DNA of 64,000 nucleotides from Isochrysis galbana (Eukaryota > Haptophyta > Isochrysidales > Isochrysidaceae): positions 62,001 through 126,000 of the forward strand of contig CM030936.1 in assembly GCA_018136815.1 (NCBI GenBank), in the 5' to 3' direction. This document shows, in pieces, positions 20,505 to 31,698 of the stretch. Each line of letters begins with the position of its first letter. The stretch's first letter is position 1. A program made the translations under genes and the position numbers. The notes beneath the pieces are model-generated. The model worked only from the letters and a program-made list of their open reading frames with translations. It was not told the DNA's origin and did not search any database.

Positions 20505-21628
20505 CGCTCAGCGGCGGGTGCGGCCGAGCCGCCGGCGTCCGGAGCGCGCGAAAATCCCCCGGGAGGAAAAAACAGGGGGGGGGGGGGGGGGGCTCGTCTC
20601 ACCACTCACCACGCTCGCGACTTGATTTTTTATTTAGAACTTAACTTTAGACTTTGAACCCCGCTTCCGTCACAGCCACTTTGGCACAACCCGCACATAC
20701 CTTCGCCAAATATGAGCGCCACCGCGAGTGCGCGGTCCTTTATAGCTAGCGGTAGTAGTCTGAATCTTCAGATTTTTTTCGCCATTCTTGGCGAGAGGGA
20801 GGTTGGAGTACCTTCTCCTTCTCTGGGGGATTTGCGGTTGCGGGTGGGGGTGGTCGCCTTTGGTCATGGCGAGTAGGGCTGTAGCCTGTAGCCTGTGATT
20901 CTTGTGCGCAGGCTAGACTTTGCTGCGCACCAGACTAGCCGTCCCCTCAGGGAAGATGTCGTGAGAAGACTGGCCGGGTCTGTACCTCGTGCTTGTGCAT
21001 GAGCTCGGTGCCGTGGCTCTGTGTGTGTGTAGTGTGTAGTACGTAGTGTGTAGGGGCCCAGCCCGAGGCCCGAGGGCTTTCGGCTTTCCCCATGGGGTGC
21101 GGCGGTGGGTCGCTCTCGTCCTCCTGGAGGGTGGCCATTGGGAGCTAGTAGGAGTAGCTGTGGGGTGTGTGGGCCATGGTGGCCTTGCTAGGGCTAGGGC
21201 CGCGCAGCCGTCTGGGGGCGGCTGGCATGGCCGTGGCCGTGGCTTGTGCGCACCTGGGTTAGGGTTAGGGGAGGCGCCTTCTCGCGGGCGCTTCGGGTGC
21301 GCGGCGTCGAGTATTGCCCAATCGTCCGTCGCGGCGGGGTTGGCGGCAGGAGGGGAGGGGAGCCGGCGGCAGCGCTAGCGCCTAATCATATCAGTTTCAG
21401 TTTAATGATGCAGTTGCTATGCCCAATGTTGATTGCTGCCTCGCCAATTGCCACGAGCATAATCTACTCACCGTATTTGGATGCCGATGGGCTAGGGGCT
21501 AGGCTAACACGAACCCTTCAGCGCGACAGCGGCGCAAATGTCTACCTATAGGAGGACCACGTGATACGATGTCCCATTGACGTAACTATAGGAGCCAAAA
21601 TGACGACCTTTGGAGACTGATTGACCTT
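20505..21628. other. Intergenic
   Basis: Includes a run of about 17 G at 20576-20592 just upstream of the Sfi1-like start, an interstitial GGGTTAGGGTTAGGGG at 21256-21271 (two and a half telomere-like units) and GC-rich repeat-like DNA at 21040-21250. No supported gene. Confidence 0.4.
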
Positions 21629-23007
21629 TCACCTTCCAACAGAATATGACCACCACGAATCGTTGTAAAGGACACGCATGGTGGACTTAAACCAGATGCG
21701 GACGGGCTCTTCAGGGCAGCGATCGGGGTGCTTGAACGTGAAGCCCGCCACCCGTTCATCCTGTTGAGCCCATTTCTTGGCCTCATCGAAAGTCATCACC
21801 GCCTCATGCACATCATCACCAGCGAGGCACATGCCACGATAGATGCCCTCATGCAATGGCCCCAGGAGAGCACGGTCGACATCAGATACCTATCATGAGC
21901 GCAATTGCACGGCTGCAGTAGGAAAATCGCGCACTGGTGGGAGGTGCCTTCATGGGAGGTGCCTTAGAAGACTATACGCTCTAGACCAGCAACAGCTTCT
22001 TCAACGCACCGGCTTTGATGGCTGGCCATCTTCGCGAAAAGTTTGTCTAATCCACACTTGTGACACCCATTTGGTGCCAACAGGTGGTAGGCCAGCGTGC
22101 AAGGCATCCTCATCGAGCTCGCCGTTGAGAAACCCTGGAAAGAAGATTACGGCTCTTCCCTTCTTGGGTAAGATCTCGACACTCAACCGTTGGAAAGACG
22201 TGGCGCCCCCACTTTCGGGCTCGTTGAGATACATGAGCACTGTGCAAATGCGCTGACCGCCACCAGCACAAAAGGCCTTTCCAGCCGGCGTCTGAGGGTC
22301 AGCGAGCTCGCACCGTCAGGCGATAGAGAAAGCAAACGTCAAGGAACTCACATAAAGGCCTCAACTGCATGTAGCTGTGAAGACACACACCTTCGGGTCA
22401 ACACCGTCATAATGAGCGACGTATCTCTGCCCCTCAGTGTATCGCGCGACCTGCGGCAGCTCCATGTGACCAAGTGGTTTGCCTGTTAGTTTCTGGATCC
22501 TCTCCAGTATGCCTGGGCAAGGCTCGCTCGTCTTTGCAAGATGGCAAGTAAGAGATGTGCGGCCGCGTGTGGCCTCCGACCCAATGACTGCGTGTGTTCT
22601 CGAGCGCTGTAATAGCGGATCTGCTACCTGAAGATGAGCATGGTGGGGAAATTCTTGATCCATGGCTCGAGCCCCGCGAAGACAGCCAGTACATGAGCCG
22701 CTGACGTGTCGAGCGAGCTTGCGACAGAGCCCTCTCAGCGTGCGCACACCTGGATGAGCTGGTCGCACTCGGCGACGGAAAGGAAGTCATCACAGACAAA
22801 GATCGGCGGCTTCTCGTGCACGCGCTTAAGCCCTGGATATTCGGTCTTGAGCGCCAGGTATGCCCTGTGTGCCTCTTTGAGTAGCGCGGAGCATGATCGC
22901 GCAGCCGACGGCGGTTTGCACACGGGCCTCAGCTCGCCCCGGCGACTCAGGCTGTGGACCATGCGGCCGAACGGGCCAGGCTTGCTCGCACTCGCCCCTT
23001 TGCCCAT
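21629..23007 (-). CDS. Prolyl 4-hydroxylase alpha-type, with extra C-terminal module
   Basis: Four exons on the minus strand: 23007-22750, 22627-22391, 22291-22010 and 21889-21629. All introns are GT-AG and phase 0 (122, 99 and 120 nt), giving 345 residues. The fold is that of 2-oxoglutarate/Fe(II) P4H: KPPIFVCDDFLSVAECDQLIQ, HxD as YVAHYDGVD (His158, Asp160), GGGQRICTVLMYLNEPESGGATSF, distal DALHAGLPPVGTKW (His230, Lys239 for 2OG). After the catalytic domain comes about 75 residues (MCLAGDDVHEAVMTFDEAKK ... VAGFTFKHPDR) that resemble a small Cys-poor carbohydrate- or protein-binding module; I cannot name it. There is no signal peptide on the ATG chosen (23007), so the site of action is unclear. 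Dropping the third intron would end the protein at 22001 after the catalytic domain. Confidence 0.85.
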
Positions 23008-23995
23008 CGCTCGAACCTTCTTACCCACTCGATGCCGCACGGCCCTCTCTCTGTCTCTCTCGTCTCCGTCCCCCTCACCGCCCCTCTCCTGCCTTCCCTC
23101 TCTGCTCGATGTGTGTGTATGTGAGTGTGGGAGGGAGATAGAGGGAAGTGAAAAAACAGTCAATAGAATCAAAAATCTGAAAAATAGGAAAGGATGAGAG
23201 CGGGAGAAGAAGAGGGGAAGGGTGAGAGTAGGTAGTTGAGGAGAGAACGAGAAGAAGGGGAGAGGAGGACCTGGGGGTTGAAATTTGAGAGAGTCGGAGG
23301 AGAGAAAGATCTGAGACGAGAAAATCAAGACACTGAGAAGCCGGATGGATGAATCATTTGGAAGAAGAGAGAGATAGGAGGGAAGAAGAAGCGGAAGGGA
23401 GAGGGCGAGACGACGCCCCGCCCCTTCAGGCACACAGCTCTCTTCTCTTTCGATCTCCTTGTTAGAGAGCGTGAATTCCACTTCTCCTTCAAGTACTCTA
23501 TCTCAGATGTGCTGGCGGGCCTTTTCGACGACCCGACTTCCCTCTCTCTCGAGTTGTTCCTCTCTCCCCCCCTCTTGCGCTGTACTCCCCGTCTCCAAAA
23601 AGAAAGGAGAGAAGATTCCTTGACCTTCGAAAAGAGAAGGTTCGCTGACCCTTCTCCCCTCTACGATCCGAGGAATGAGGAATAAACCAATAAATAAATC
23701 AGCGTTGGTTGCTTGCTTACTCTGACTAGGATTTTGAGATAAATAAAGCTCTGGGTGGGGGTGTAACGCAGATCGCGCGATACGTAAGCTTTGGTGAGAC
23801 ACCCCTGGCAGCAGACAGTCTTGTACGAAAGATGTGAGACATCAATGAGACACTGGTAAGACGCAAGCGTAGGACCAACAAATTCTCGAAAGTGGGTAAG
23901 GCTAACTAAGGCTTAAGACAAAATAAGACTCCGTCTCGCATCTCGGATCTCGGCCGGCAAAAAACAAAAAAGAGGGGTAGGGGTAGGTATCTCTA
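23008..23995. other. CT/GA-rich spacer
   Basis: Upstream of the prolyl hydroxylase; 23040-23480 is CT-rich then GA-rich with many short repeats (CTCTCTGTCTCT, GAGAGAG). No gene or RNA recognised. The minus-strand frame that reads through is a composition artefact. Confidence 0.35.
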
Positions 23996-23999
23996 CCTC

Positions 24000-24430
<431 letters not shown>

Positions 24431-24462
24431 GCACGCGGGAGAAGCATCGTGGGTCGGTATAG

Positions 24463-24600
24463 GGGTAGGCCAGGATATCCACACATCCACAAATTCTCGC
24501 CCAAACACCAAACATATCCCTCAAAAATATCCAAGAAATATCCAAGCCCAAGCGCCGACCCAAGTATCCCAAAAAGTATCTCAAAATTATTATCATAAGT
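24463..24600. repeat. ATATCC-rich dispersed repeat, second copy
   Basis: Starts AGGGGTAGGCCAGGATATCC like the copy at 15925 and continues with ATATCC words and CCCAAACACC/CAAGCCCAAGC. It directly abuts the CTA microsatellite, which may have grown from its end. Confidence 0.55.
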
Positions 24601-25143
24601 TCTAAGTTCTCCTCGCACTTGCACCAATTCGTCGCCTGCCACACCCCCGCGGGCCCCTACCTCTACCTGCACTTATTCTGCCTCAATGTTGCCATCTGCA
24701 TCTCTCTTCCTGCATTCCTTCTTTCCATGGTGCTACGGTGAGGGGTGGGGCGGACCTTTTGGTGTGTTTTAATGCTGGAGACTTGACTCGGGTCGCCGTG
24801 TTGTGGTTGTGGGGGGCGCCCCGAGCCCCGAGCACCACACAACAATTCTACCCACTCGAGCTAGAGGATAGGGCGATAGTAGAGAGTGCGCACAATGTAC
24901 AATGTACAATGTGGAAAAAGGTCATCCACAGACATTGTGAACTTGAAATTTCAAAAAATATCCGCCAGGCCTACAAATCACCGTTCCATCACCTATACAT
25001 GCAAGGAGCACCACGCCCAACATGTACGCGGCATATGGACGACTCTAAAGCCAGCCTGTATCACATGGATGCATCCCGTGGAATGAATCAAAGGAGAACC
25101 AGCGATGGAAATGGCGAGCGCCATGATGTCGTTCATGAGCTCA
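24601..25143. other. Intergenic, 3' flank of PRMT5
   Basis: No supported gene. 24892-24912 has ACAATGTACAATGTACAATG, a short tandem word. Confidence 0.35.
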
Positions 25144-27540
25144 TTATAAGCCAATGTGGTAGGATCGGCCATTGGGATTGTGAATGGGCGACTCTTCGGG
25201 CTCGACAAGGGCCCATTCATACCAAACACGATGCTTCGATACATGCCGCCAAAAGACGCCTTCAACATGCCCACCAACCGGGATCGTCACGGGCGTGCGC
25301 AGCGGAATGTAGATCGGAAACCATGAGAACATTCCGACTGATTCCGTTCGCGGCTCGATGGAAATGTGAACCTGTGAGGGCAATCGCGATTTGACGGTTA
25401 AACTCAAGGGCGCATGAAGCACGAAACGCGCAGATTCAACACTCGCTCTGACGATATGGCAGTGCAAGCGGATCTAATTCGTTCTGGCGCGACGTCGTAC
25501 CGTCTCAACTCCATCGGAGTAGAGCGTCGAGTGGAAGAATCCAATGAAGCCGTGAAGCTCGCCGCCCAGCGGTATGTCAAATGAGACGCGGCGGAAGCGA
25601 GAATTGTCGATGGCGGCTATTTCGGATGGTGTGCGATCGTTACTTGGGTGCGAGAAGTAGAAGCACTCTTTCGATTCGCACATCTGGTACGCATTGTGTG
25701 CCTTCACAACGTACTGTGTCTCGAAGTGTGCGAGGTCTTTGAAATGCTTCACTTCATTCCAAAGGCGAGAGGACGAGAGTGGCGCAACATAAGACGTATA
25801 ATCCTGCGGAATCGAGGTTCCGCCAGGCTTCAAGTACCGCTGAGCACCATCTAAGCACTCCGGAGATAGCTCATTGTCGCCTGCGCCAAGGGAGCGGGAA
25901 GAGCGAGGTCAGACACGGGTGCTCTCACACAAGGCGAATGCTACAATCGCGCGGCGCGCGTAGTCATGAAGCAGATCAATGTGTCGAAAATCACATGCGG
26001 TGGGATGATGGGCCAAGAACAACTTTTGGCGTGACCCCAAAGCTTTGCACACGATGAGCTGTGGGACTGGCTCGAACGGCCCGGAATCCTCACCCCATGA
26101 GCCGAGGAGCTCAGAAACAAGCAGGTCTGCCTCGATGGGAGATTGCCATTCACGCATGTCTCCAGGTATGACCGTCACTTCAGACCATCCAGCCTCGCGA
26201 GCACACCGCCCTCGTAGTGTGACCACAGCATTCGGATTCTTTTCGACGGCGAACACGCGAACGCGGCGACCCGAGGAGACGCCGGCAGCCAATGTTGCAG
26301 CAACAAGTGGCCCACGACCGGCGCCCACCACCATCACGACAACTTCTGAGCCTGCTTCATGCTTGTGCATGAGGTATAAGTGGACTGCGCGCTCGTACCG
26401 TTCATACTTGACCGGATCCTATGGGAATAGAGATCCACAAAATGGTTCATCATGGGCGCAGCAGAGACGCGGCAAGCTAGCACACGAAAGCGGATGGGGA
26501 TGAGTAGGCGCAGGGTGAACGTGCCTTTTCGAATGTCTCGTAAGTCTGCGATTCGAGATTATCTTGCAAAGGTTGCAATGGAGCCTGAATGAACAAAAAG
26601 TAAAAGGGGCCATCGAAGCTTGCCATGGAGGGCGAGGCTAATGGCAGTAGTCTTGCACCTGCAAGTAATCATAGTAAGGTGACTCGAAGCGCTCTTGCTC
26701 AGTCTGAACCGCTAGTTTTGACACAAGGTACCGCAGGTACTGCACGTGAGCGCCGAGGCCTTCTCCATGAGAATCAGGGCGGCCAGAGACTACGAGTCGT
26801 GGATGATGTGCGACCAGCTGCTGGAGTGCGGCCTGGTGTCGCCGAGAGAGAGTGGGGAATCCACGCTTATTCGTCAGGAACACAGAAGCGGGAATGATCA
26901 CAGCCCGAACTGGCTCCCCGCACCAGCGCTCGAGCTGCCGCGGGTCATCAGGCAGGTCTGCGCCCATCAGAAGCGCCACGCCAAGATTCGGAGCGTGCTC
27001 ACACAGTGACCGCACTCGATTCCAGCTCGCCCAAGCCATGTGTCCGCTGGTTGCCCCCTCATCATCCGCCTGCACCATTGAGCTGTCATCACCTCGCGCT
27101 GGGTGAGCCAGAGGTACGCGCACCCAGATGTGCATGTGTGGCAAGGCAGACACAGCCTGATTGATGCTGTGTGCATGATTCACTGCCTTGCCCGCCGGCA
27201 GCGGCACAACGATGGCAGAGAGCGAGAGGTGCGAGGCCCACGCCAGCTCCTGCTTAAACGCAGCTTCGGACTGCCGACGGAATGTCTCGTCAGGCGAGTC
27301 GAGCTGTAGCCAAGGCGACATCTTACCGATGACGTGAACCGACCACGCCTCCGAGTTGAGCACGAGGTCGGAGCGTGTGAATTGCTCCTGCCGCGGCTTG
27401 CGGTGGTCCCTCCAGTAGCGCGGGTGGGCAAGCGGCACCATACAGAAGTTCGCATGCCACTGCCCCTTCGCCCGCTCGAGCAACGCCGGAAGATCCGCCT
27501 CGCCGGGCGTGTCGACGCCGTACTCGACGCGGCCGACCAT
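25144..27540 (-). CDS. PRMT5: PRMT5 protein arginine methyltransferase
   Basis: Five exons on the minus strand, 27540-26659, 26584-26525, 26418-26094, 25880-25501 and 25371-25144, join to 624 residues (human PRMT5 has 637). Exon 1 is the TIM-barrel domain ([40 protein letters not shown]). Then come [15 protein letters not shown] with the Phe (312) that favours symmetric dimethylation, SAM motif [10 protein letters not shown] (344-353), [13 protein letters not shown], the double-E loop [15 protein letters not shown], and the C-terminal barrel ending [12 protein letters not shown]. It makes symmetric dimethylarginine on histones and Sm proteins. Introns are 74, 106, 213 and 129 nt; the second is GC-AG. 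All key residues are present, so it should be active. Confidence 0.97.
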
Positions 27541-28466
27541 CTCGGGCAGTCGAACGTCGCCCGCTCACTCGGCACCCTCCTTCCTGTCTCTAGCTCTACA
27601 AAAGAAAGAACAGGCCGAGTTGTATGTCGTCGTACTAAAGTACTCGTAGGAATACAATTCTCTCCTACTCTACGCAGATTCACAGTGGGCAGCAGCGGCA
27701 GGGGCCCTGGCCCAGGAACTTTGAAGAAGGAATAAGGAAAGCTCGATGCCTAATAAAGCTGTACAGGTAGTAATTGGAGTCGCATACGAGGGCATAGTGT
27801 ATTCGAGGGTTGAGGTGAGTCAAATACAAAAGTGCATTCTCAGCACCCACTCACGATGTTCATATTCATATAGAGGCATGAGCTTCGTAGAACGGCCCGC
27901 TTCGTGAAGCGGCCCGCAACGTTCCCCATGGCTCCCACGGCCAAGCCCAAGCCTACCTCGCGCCCAGAGATGCCTAAACAAAGGGCACTAACTACACTGT
28001 GCAGGCGCGCGACAAGGCCAACGATCATCGAGAGCGAGAGCGAGCTCGCCGCGCATCACTTGAGGCATGCCATCTAGTGTGCTCTTGTCAACATGTTCCG
28101 TGCCCTCGGAATGGGTTCCTTTGTTCCTTTGTGCCTTAGTTGTGATACTTGTGGCAATCTCAAGAAGGGAGTGTGCAAGAAGCAAAAGAAGAGGGGATGT
28201 GTGCAGCTTCAGAGGCTTGCGGCTCGTGTGGATGTTGGGTGTCAAAGCGCGTTGAGAGATTCAGAGCCCGTTCTCGATGTCGGGGCTGATGCACGGGGCT
28301 CGCGATGTCGCGCACACATATGCAAAAAAATACATTGCGAGTCACAACGAGCTTCAACTCAAAAAATAAGCACATGTCGGCCAAGCACCTTCTAGAAACC
28401 AAAGTGTAAGATTTTATAGTGCCTAATAGAAATGGGGCCGATCCAAGAAGCTCATGCCTCTACTCT
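27541..28466. other. Intergenic
   Basis: Between PRMT5 and the pogo transposon. Contains short minus and plus frames of no recognisable family. No RNA gene found. Confidence 0.35.
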
Positions 28467-28706
28467 ACAGTATGGGTGCACCATTAAGAAAACAGGACTC
28501 CAAAGCTTCTAAAGCTTTCTTGCCCCCACCGGGCTCCGCCCGGGGGTTTCTTATTTGAGGTTTCTTAGGGGCGGGGTGGGGGTGGGGGGGGGGGTTCTTA
28601 TTTCTTGCGGAGACGAAAGTCGAGTGCGCCCCCCCCCCCCCCCCCGCCCGCGCCCCCCCCCGCCCCCCCCCCCGCGCGCCGTGGCCCCAACAAACTCCGC
28701 CCCCAA

Positions 28707-29279
28707 ATGCCCTCGCTCGTCGCCATGGTCTTGGGACTGAGGGAGCTGTTCGGCACCCCTCCCGGCGGGCAGCTCACTGAGGACGTCGCAAAGATGCGAC
28801 GCGAAATGGGCTTGCCCGCCGCAGGCTCGCTCCTCCAGCAGGTGGAGGAGTTGTGGAATATCACAGGTTTGGGAGGCAGCCCCCCCCGAAGAGCGTCGGA
28901 GCCGGCAGCTCCCCCCCCCCCCCCCAAACCAGCCCTGCGACCGGGAGGAAGGGGGGACGAGTGCGACGCACGGCGGCACAGGACGCACGGCAGCAGCTTC
29001 TCGGCTCGCCCAGCAAACTCGGCGGGGAGGAGATGCGGGCCAACAGACGGGGACGAAGAGGAAGAGGGCGGCAACGAGCGCTGCAGTAGTGGACCCGAAG
29101 CAGCCGACCCTCTTGACGACTATGCCGATGGCGACGAGAATCTACGTGACGTCGGCGGCCCGGCGAGCGGCCTCGCAAGCCATGGCGTCGGTCTGCTTGT
29201 CATCCGACGAGTTCATGGGAGAAGTCGGCTTACAGGTGAGCCGCTTTCCATCGGAAAAGAAGCCGCTCAAGGCCCCTGA
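28707..29279 (+). CDS. Possible second ORF or first exon of the pogo transposon
   Basis: An open frame starting at the in-frame ATG 28707 reads MPSLVAMVLGLRELFGTPPG, then KMRREMGLPAAGSLLQQVEE and an acidic stretch GDEEEEGGNERCSSGPEAA. It overlaps the first 190 bp of the transposase frame in another phase. It looks more protein-like than chance. It could be an accessory ORF or an upstream exon spliced into the transposase; the sequence CTTACAG-GTGAGCC at 29229-29242 could act as acceptor or donor. Function unknown. Confidence 0.4.
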   Translation: MPSLVAMVLGLRELFGTPPGGQLTEDVAKMRREMGLPAAGSLLQQVEELWNITGLGGSPPRRASEPAAPPPPPKPALRPGGRGDECDARRHRTHGSSFSARPANSAGRRCGPTDGDEEEEGGNERCSSGPEAADPLDDYADGDENLRDVGGPASGLASHGVGLLVIRRVHGRSRLTGEPLSIGKEAAQGP

Positions 29280-31698
29280 GCCGACGTTCGGGTGCGAGTG
29301 GTGCGGCCGCTCCTTCCCTAAGGCCATGAGCTTGCGATTGCACTGTCTGCACAAGCATGCATGTAGCGAAGCGGGGGAAGAAGTGCAGAAAACCCCAAGC
29401 CAGCAGTTGGCTCTCCCCAAAGAAGCCCCTGTAACTCTCACACTGTCTCCTTGGCGCGTCGAAGCCAACGGCAGAGTCGCATTCGCCATTCGGGTGAACG
29501 GCAGGTCCGTCACTGACTGGCGCGCCCAGAGAGAGGCGGATGAGGCGGCGGCTGCTGAGGCTCGGAGGCGGAGAGAGCGAGAGTGCTACAGGCGCATGAG
29601 TTTCGACGAGAATGGAGGTGTAGGTGAGGGGAGGCGGGGCTCCCATCGTAGGCACCAGTACACCGTGAAGGAAAAGTTGATGCTCCTTGATGTCTTCGAC
29701 AAGGTTGCACAGGACCCGACGTGCGCGAATAAACTCCACGCGTTCAACTCGCACCCCCGTGCGCGTGGCGCCCCGTACACGACGGTCTCCAAGTGGTCGA
29801 AGGATACCGAGCGGCGAAAGATCTACGTGGCGGCGTCCAAGAAGTACGCGACGTCATTGCTCCGCATCGACAAGACGTCGAGGCGCACGGGTCGTTTCGC
29901 CGAGATGGAAAAGGAGTTGTACGGCATGTTCAAGGAGCGTCGGGCACGCGCGCGGAAGACATCTGCGCGCTGGATTGTGCACATGGCCCGCCACCTCATG
30001 CGAACAAAGCACGCTTCAGCTTTGCGAGATGGCCAGACGTTCCTTGCTGGGCCGGGTTGGTTGCGTCGCTTCTCTCGGCGTTGGCGAATCTGTCGGAGGA
30101 AAAAGACGAACGCTAAGAACACGACGTGGGAGGACACGAAGCCGGTGTTGCAGCGCTACTTCCGATCCTTTCGACGACGACTGCGGTCTAATGGCTGGAG
30201 GTCGGCAGTGTCTGACGGCTGCGTGGACTCCGCCACCGACACGCACAAGTGGGGTCAATACTTGCCGCACTTGCGCCTCAATGTCGATCAGGTACCCCTA
30301 CCCTTCATCAATGACATGGACTACACGTACGAGACGAAGGGCTCGAAGCGCGTGGCCGTTAACCAGTACGCGCCCGCCCTGGCGAAGCGGCAGTGTACAG
30401 CGCAGGTATGCTTCCGGCCCGTGCCACCACCAAGTGCACGGTGCGCAGCTGGCGAGGCCCGGCCACCCGCCCCTTGCCTCGTTTTCCGCGGCACGGGGAG
30501 GCACATTTCGCAGGCGGAGAGGGACGCCTACCCGGAAGAGTTTGTTGCGCTGTGGCAGCCGAAAGCGTGGGTCGACCGGCCGCTCGCTCTCCAATGGGTT
30601 GAAAAGGTCATGAAGCCATTTGTCGACGCTGACCGTGCCGCGGGTGTGAGCTCCGACTCCCGGTACCTCCTCATTCAAGACAATCTCGACGCTCAATGCC
30701 AGCCTCCCTATCTCAGCGCTCTAGCCGACCTCGGCATTGACGACCACAAAGTCCCGCCCAACAAGACGGACCAAGTGCAACCCATTGACCGTGGGTTTGG
30801 GCGGATGCTCAAGATGTACGTTGGACAGGAGTGCGACGCATGGCTGGATGATGACGACAACCTCGCCCGATGGGAGGGGAACGAGCTGACAGCCTCGGCG
30901 CGCCGCATCCTCATCGCCAATTGGTACTGCGCCGCGTACAAGAAGGTTGTGCGATCGGCCGCGGCGCGCAAATTCTTCGAGCACGCTGGCGGGCTCCTCA
31001 CTGCCGATGGCACGGGCGACGATCTGATCAAGCTCGAGGGTGTCCCCGACGGCGAGAAGTTTGAGTGGGAGGACGACGATGGCAACGTCCACGTCGAGCC
31101 CGAGACGTATCCGGCCGACAAGGAACCCGCGGACCCCGACGATGTCTTCACCGTCGGCGACGACGACGTCTACAGCAACGGCGGCATCATTCACGACGAC
31201 AGGCACGACGAGATGGACGACAGCGACGACGAGGACCCCGACAGCGATGATGCCCCAGCCGCGCCGTGTGAGCCGCCCCCGGGCTTCCGCTTCCTCCTTG
31301 ACCCTCCGTCGCCACGCATGCTTCTCCCAGGCACGCCTGAGCACGCAACGCTCAAGGGACGACAGCTGTTGTACCGGTGGCCGGTGGTGGGCTGGTGTCT
31401 AGGCGTCGTGCTGGTGGCGAACAGGGATGCGCGGCGCACCATCGACAGGGAGCGAGTGAACGCGCTCGTGCACTACGAGATCGACGGCGAGGTGGGGGCG
31501 CATGTCCTCAAGGTGGAGGAGTATGGCACGACAGAGTCAGCCAAGTGGGTGTTTGTCGAGCCAGTGTCCCGTGTTCAGGATGGTGCGGGTGAGGAGAGTG
31601 ACATTGAGAGCGCGAACCAAGCCTTGGAGTTGGAGTGTACCCCGCAACGCCTGGCTGACCTACTTCCGAGTGATAGCGAGAGTGATGGTGAATTGTAG
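29089..31698 (+). CDS. Pogo-type DDD transposase with N-terminal C2H2 finger
   Basis: 869 residues, no introns needed. Order: a C2H2 zinc finger (Cys69, Cys72, His85, His90; CEWCGRSFPKAMSLRLHCLH), a CENP-B/Tc5-type helix-turn-helix pair (YTVKEKLMLLDVFDKVAQ and the KTSARWIVHMARHLM ... GPGWLRRFSRRW half), then the DDE_1 catalytic core with Asp400 (LNVDQVP), Asp531 (IQDNLDAQ) and Asp567 (QPIDRGFG), the last two 35 residues apart. After the core comes a long acidic tail rich in DD/DE runs and a C-terminal small domain. The zinc finger and the acidic tail are additions to the usual pogo layout. It would cut and paste the element through its TTTCTTA-bearing ends. Confidence 0.92.
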   Translation: MDPKQPTLLTTMPMATRIYVTSAARRAASQAMASVCLSSDEFMGEVGLQVSRFPSEKKPLKAPEPTFGCEWCGRSFPKAMSLRLHCLHKHACSEAGEEVQKTPSQQLALPKEAPVTLTLSPWRVEANGRVAFAIRVNGRSVTDWRAQREADEAAAAEARRRRERECYRRMSFDENGGVGEGRRGSHRRHQYTVKEKLMLLDVFDKVAQDPTCANKLHAFNSHPRARGAPYTTVSKWSKDTERRKIYVAASKKYATSLLRIDKTSRRTGRFAEMEKELYGMFKERRARARKTSARWIVHMARHLMRTKHASALRDGQTFLAGPGWLRRFSRRWRICRRKKTNAKNTTWEDTKPVLQRYFRSFRRRLRSNGWRSAVSDGCVDSATDTHKWGQYLPHLRLNVDQVPLPFINDMDYTYETKGSKRVAVNQYAPALAKRQCTAQVCFRPVPPPSARCAAGEARPPAPCLVFRGTGRHISQAERDAYPEEFVALWQPKAWVDRPLALQWVEKVMKPFVDADRAAGVSSDSRYLLIQDNLDAQCQPPYLSALADLGIDDHKVPPNKTDQVQPIDRGFGRMLKMYVGQECDAWLDDDDNLARWEGNELTASARRILIANWYCAAYKKVVRSAAARKFFEHAGGLLTADGTGDDLIKLEGVPDGEKFEWEDDDGNVHVEPETYPADKEPADPDDVFTVGDDDVYSNGGIIHDDRHDEMDDSDDEDPDSDDAPAAPCEPPPGFRFLLDPPSPRMLLPGTPEHATLKGRQLLYRWPVVGWCLGVVLVANRDARRTIDRERVNALVHYEIDGEVGAHVLKVEEYGTTESAKWVFVEPVSRVQDGAGEESDIESANQALELECTPQRLADLLPSDSESDGEL

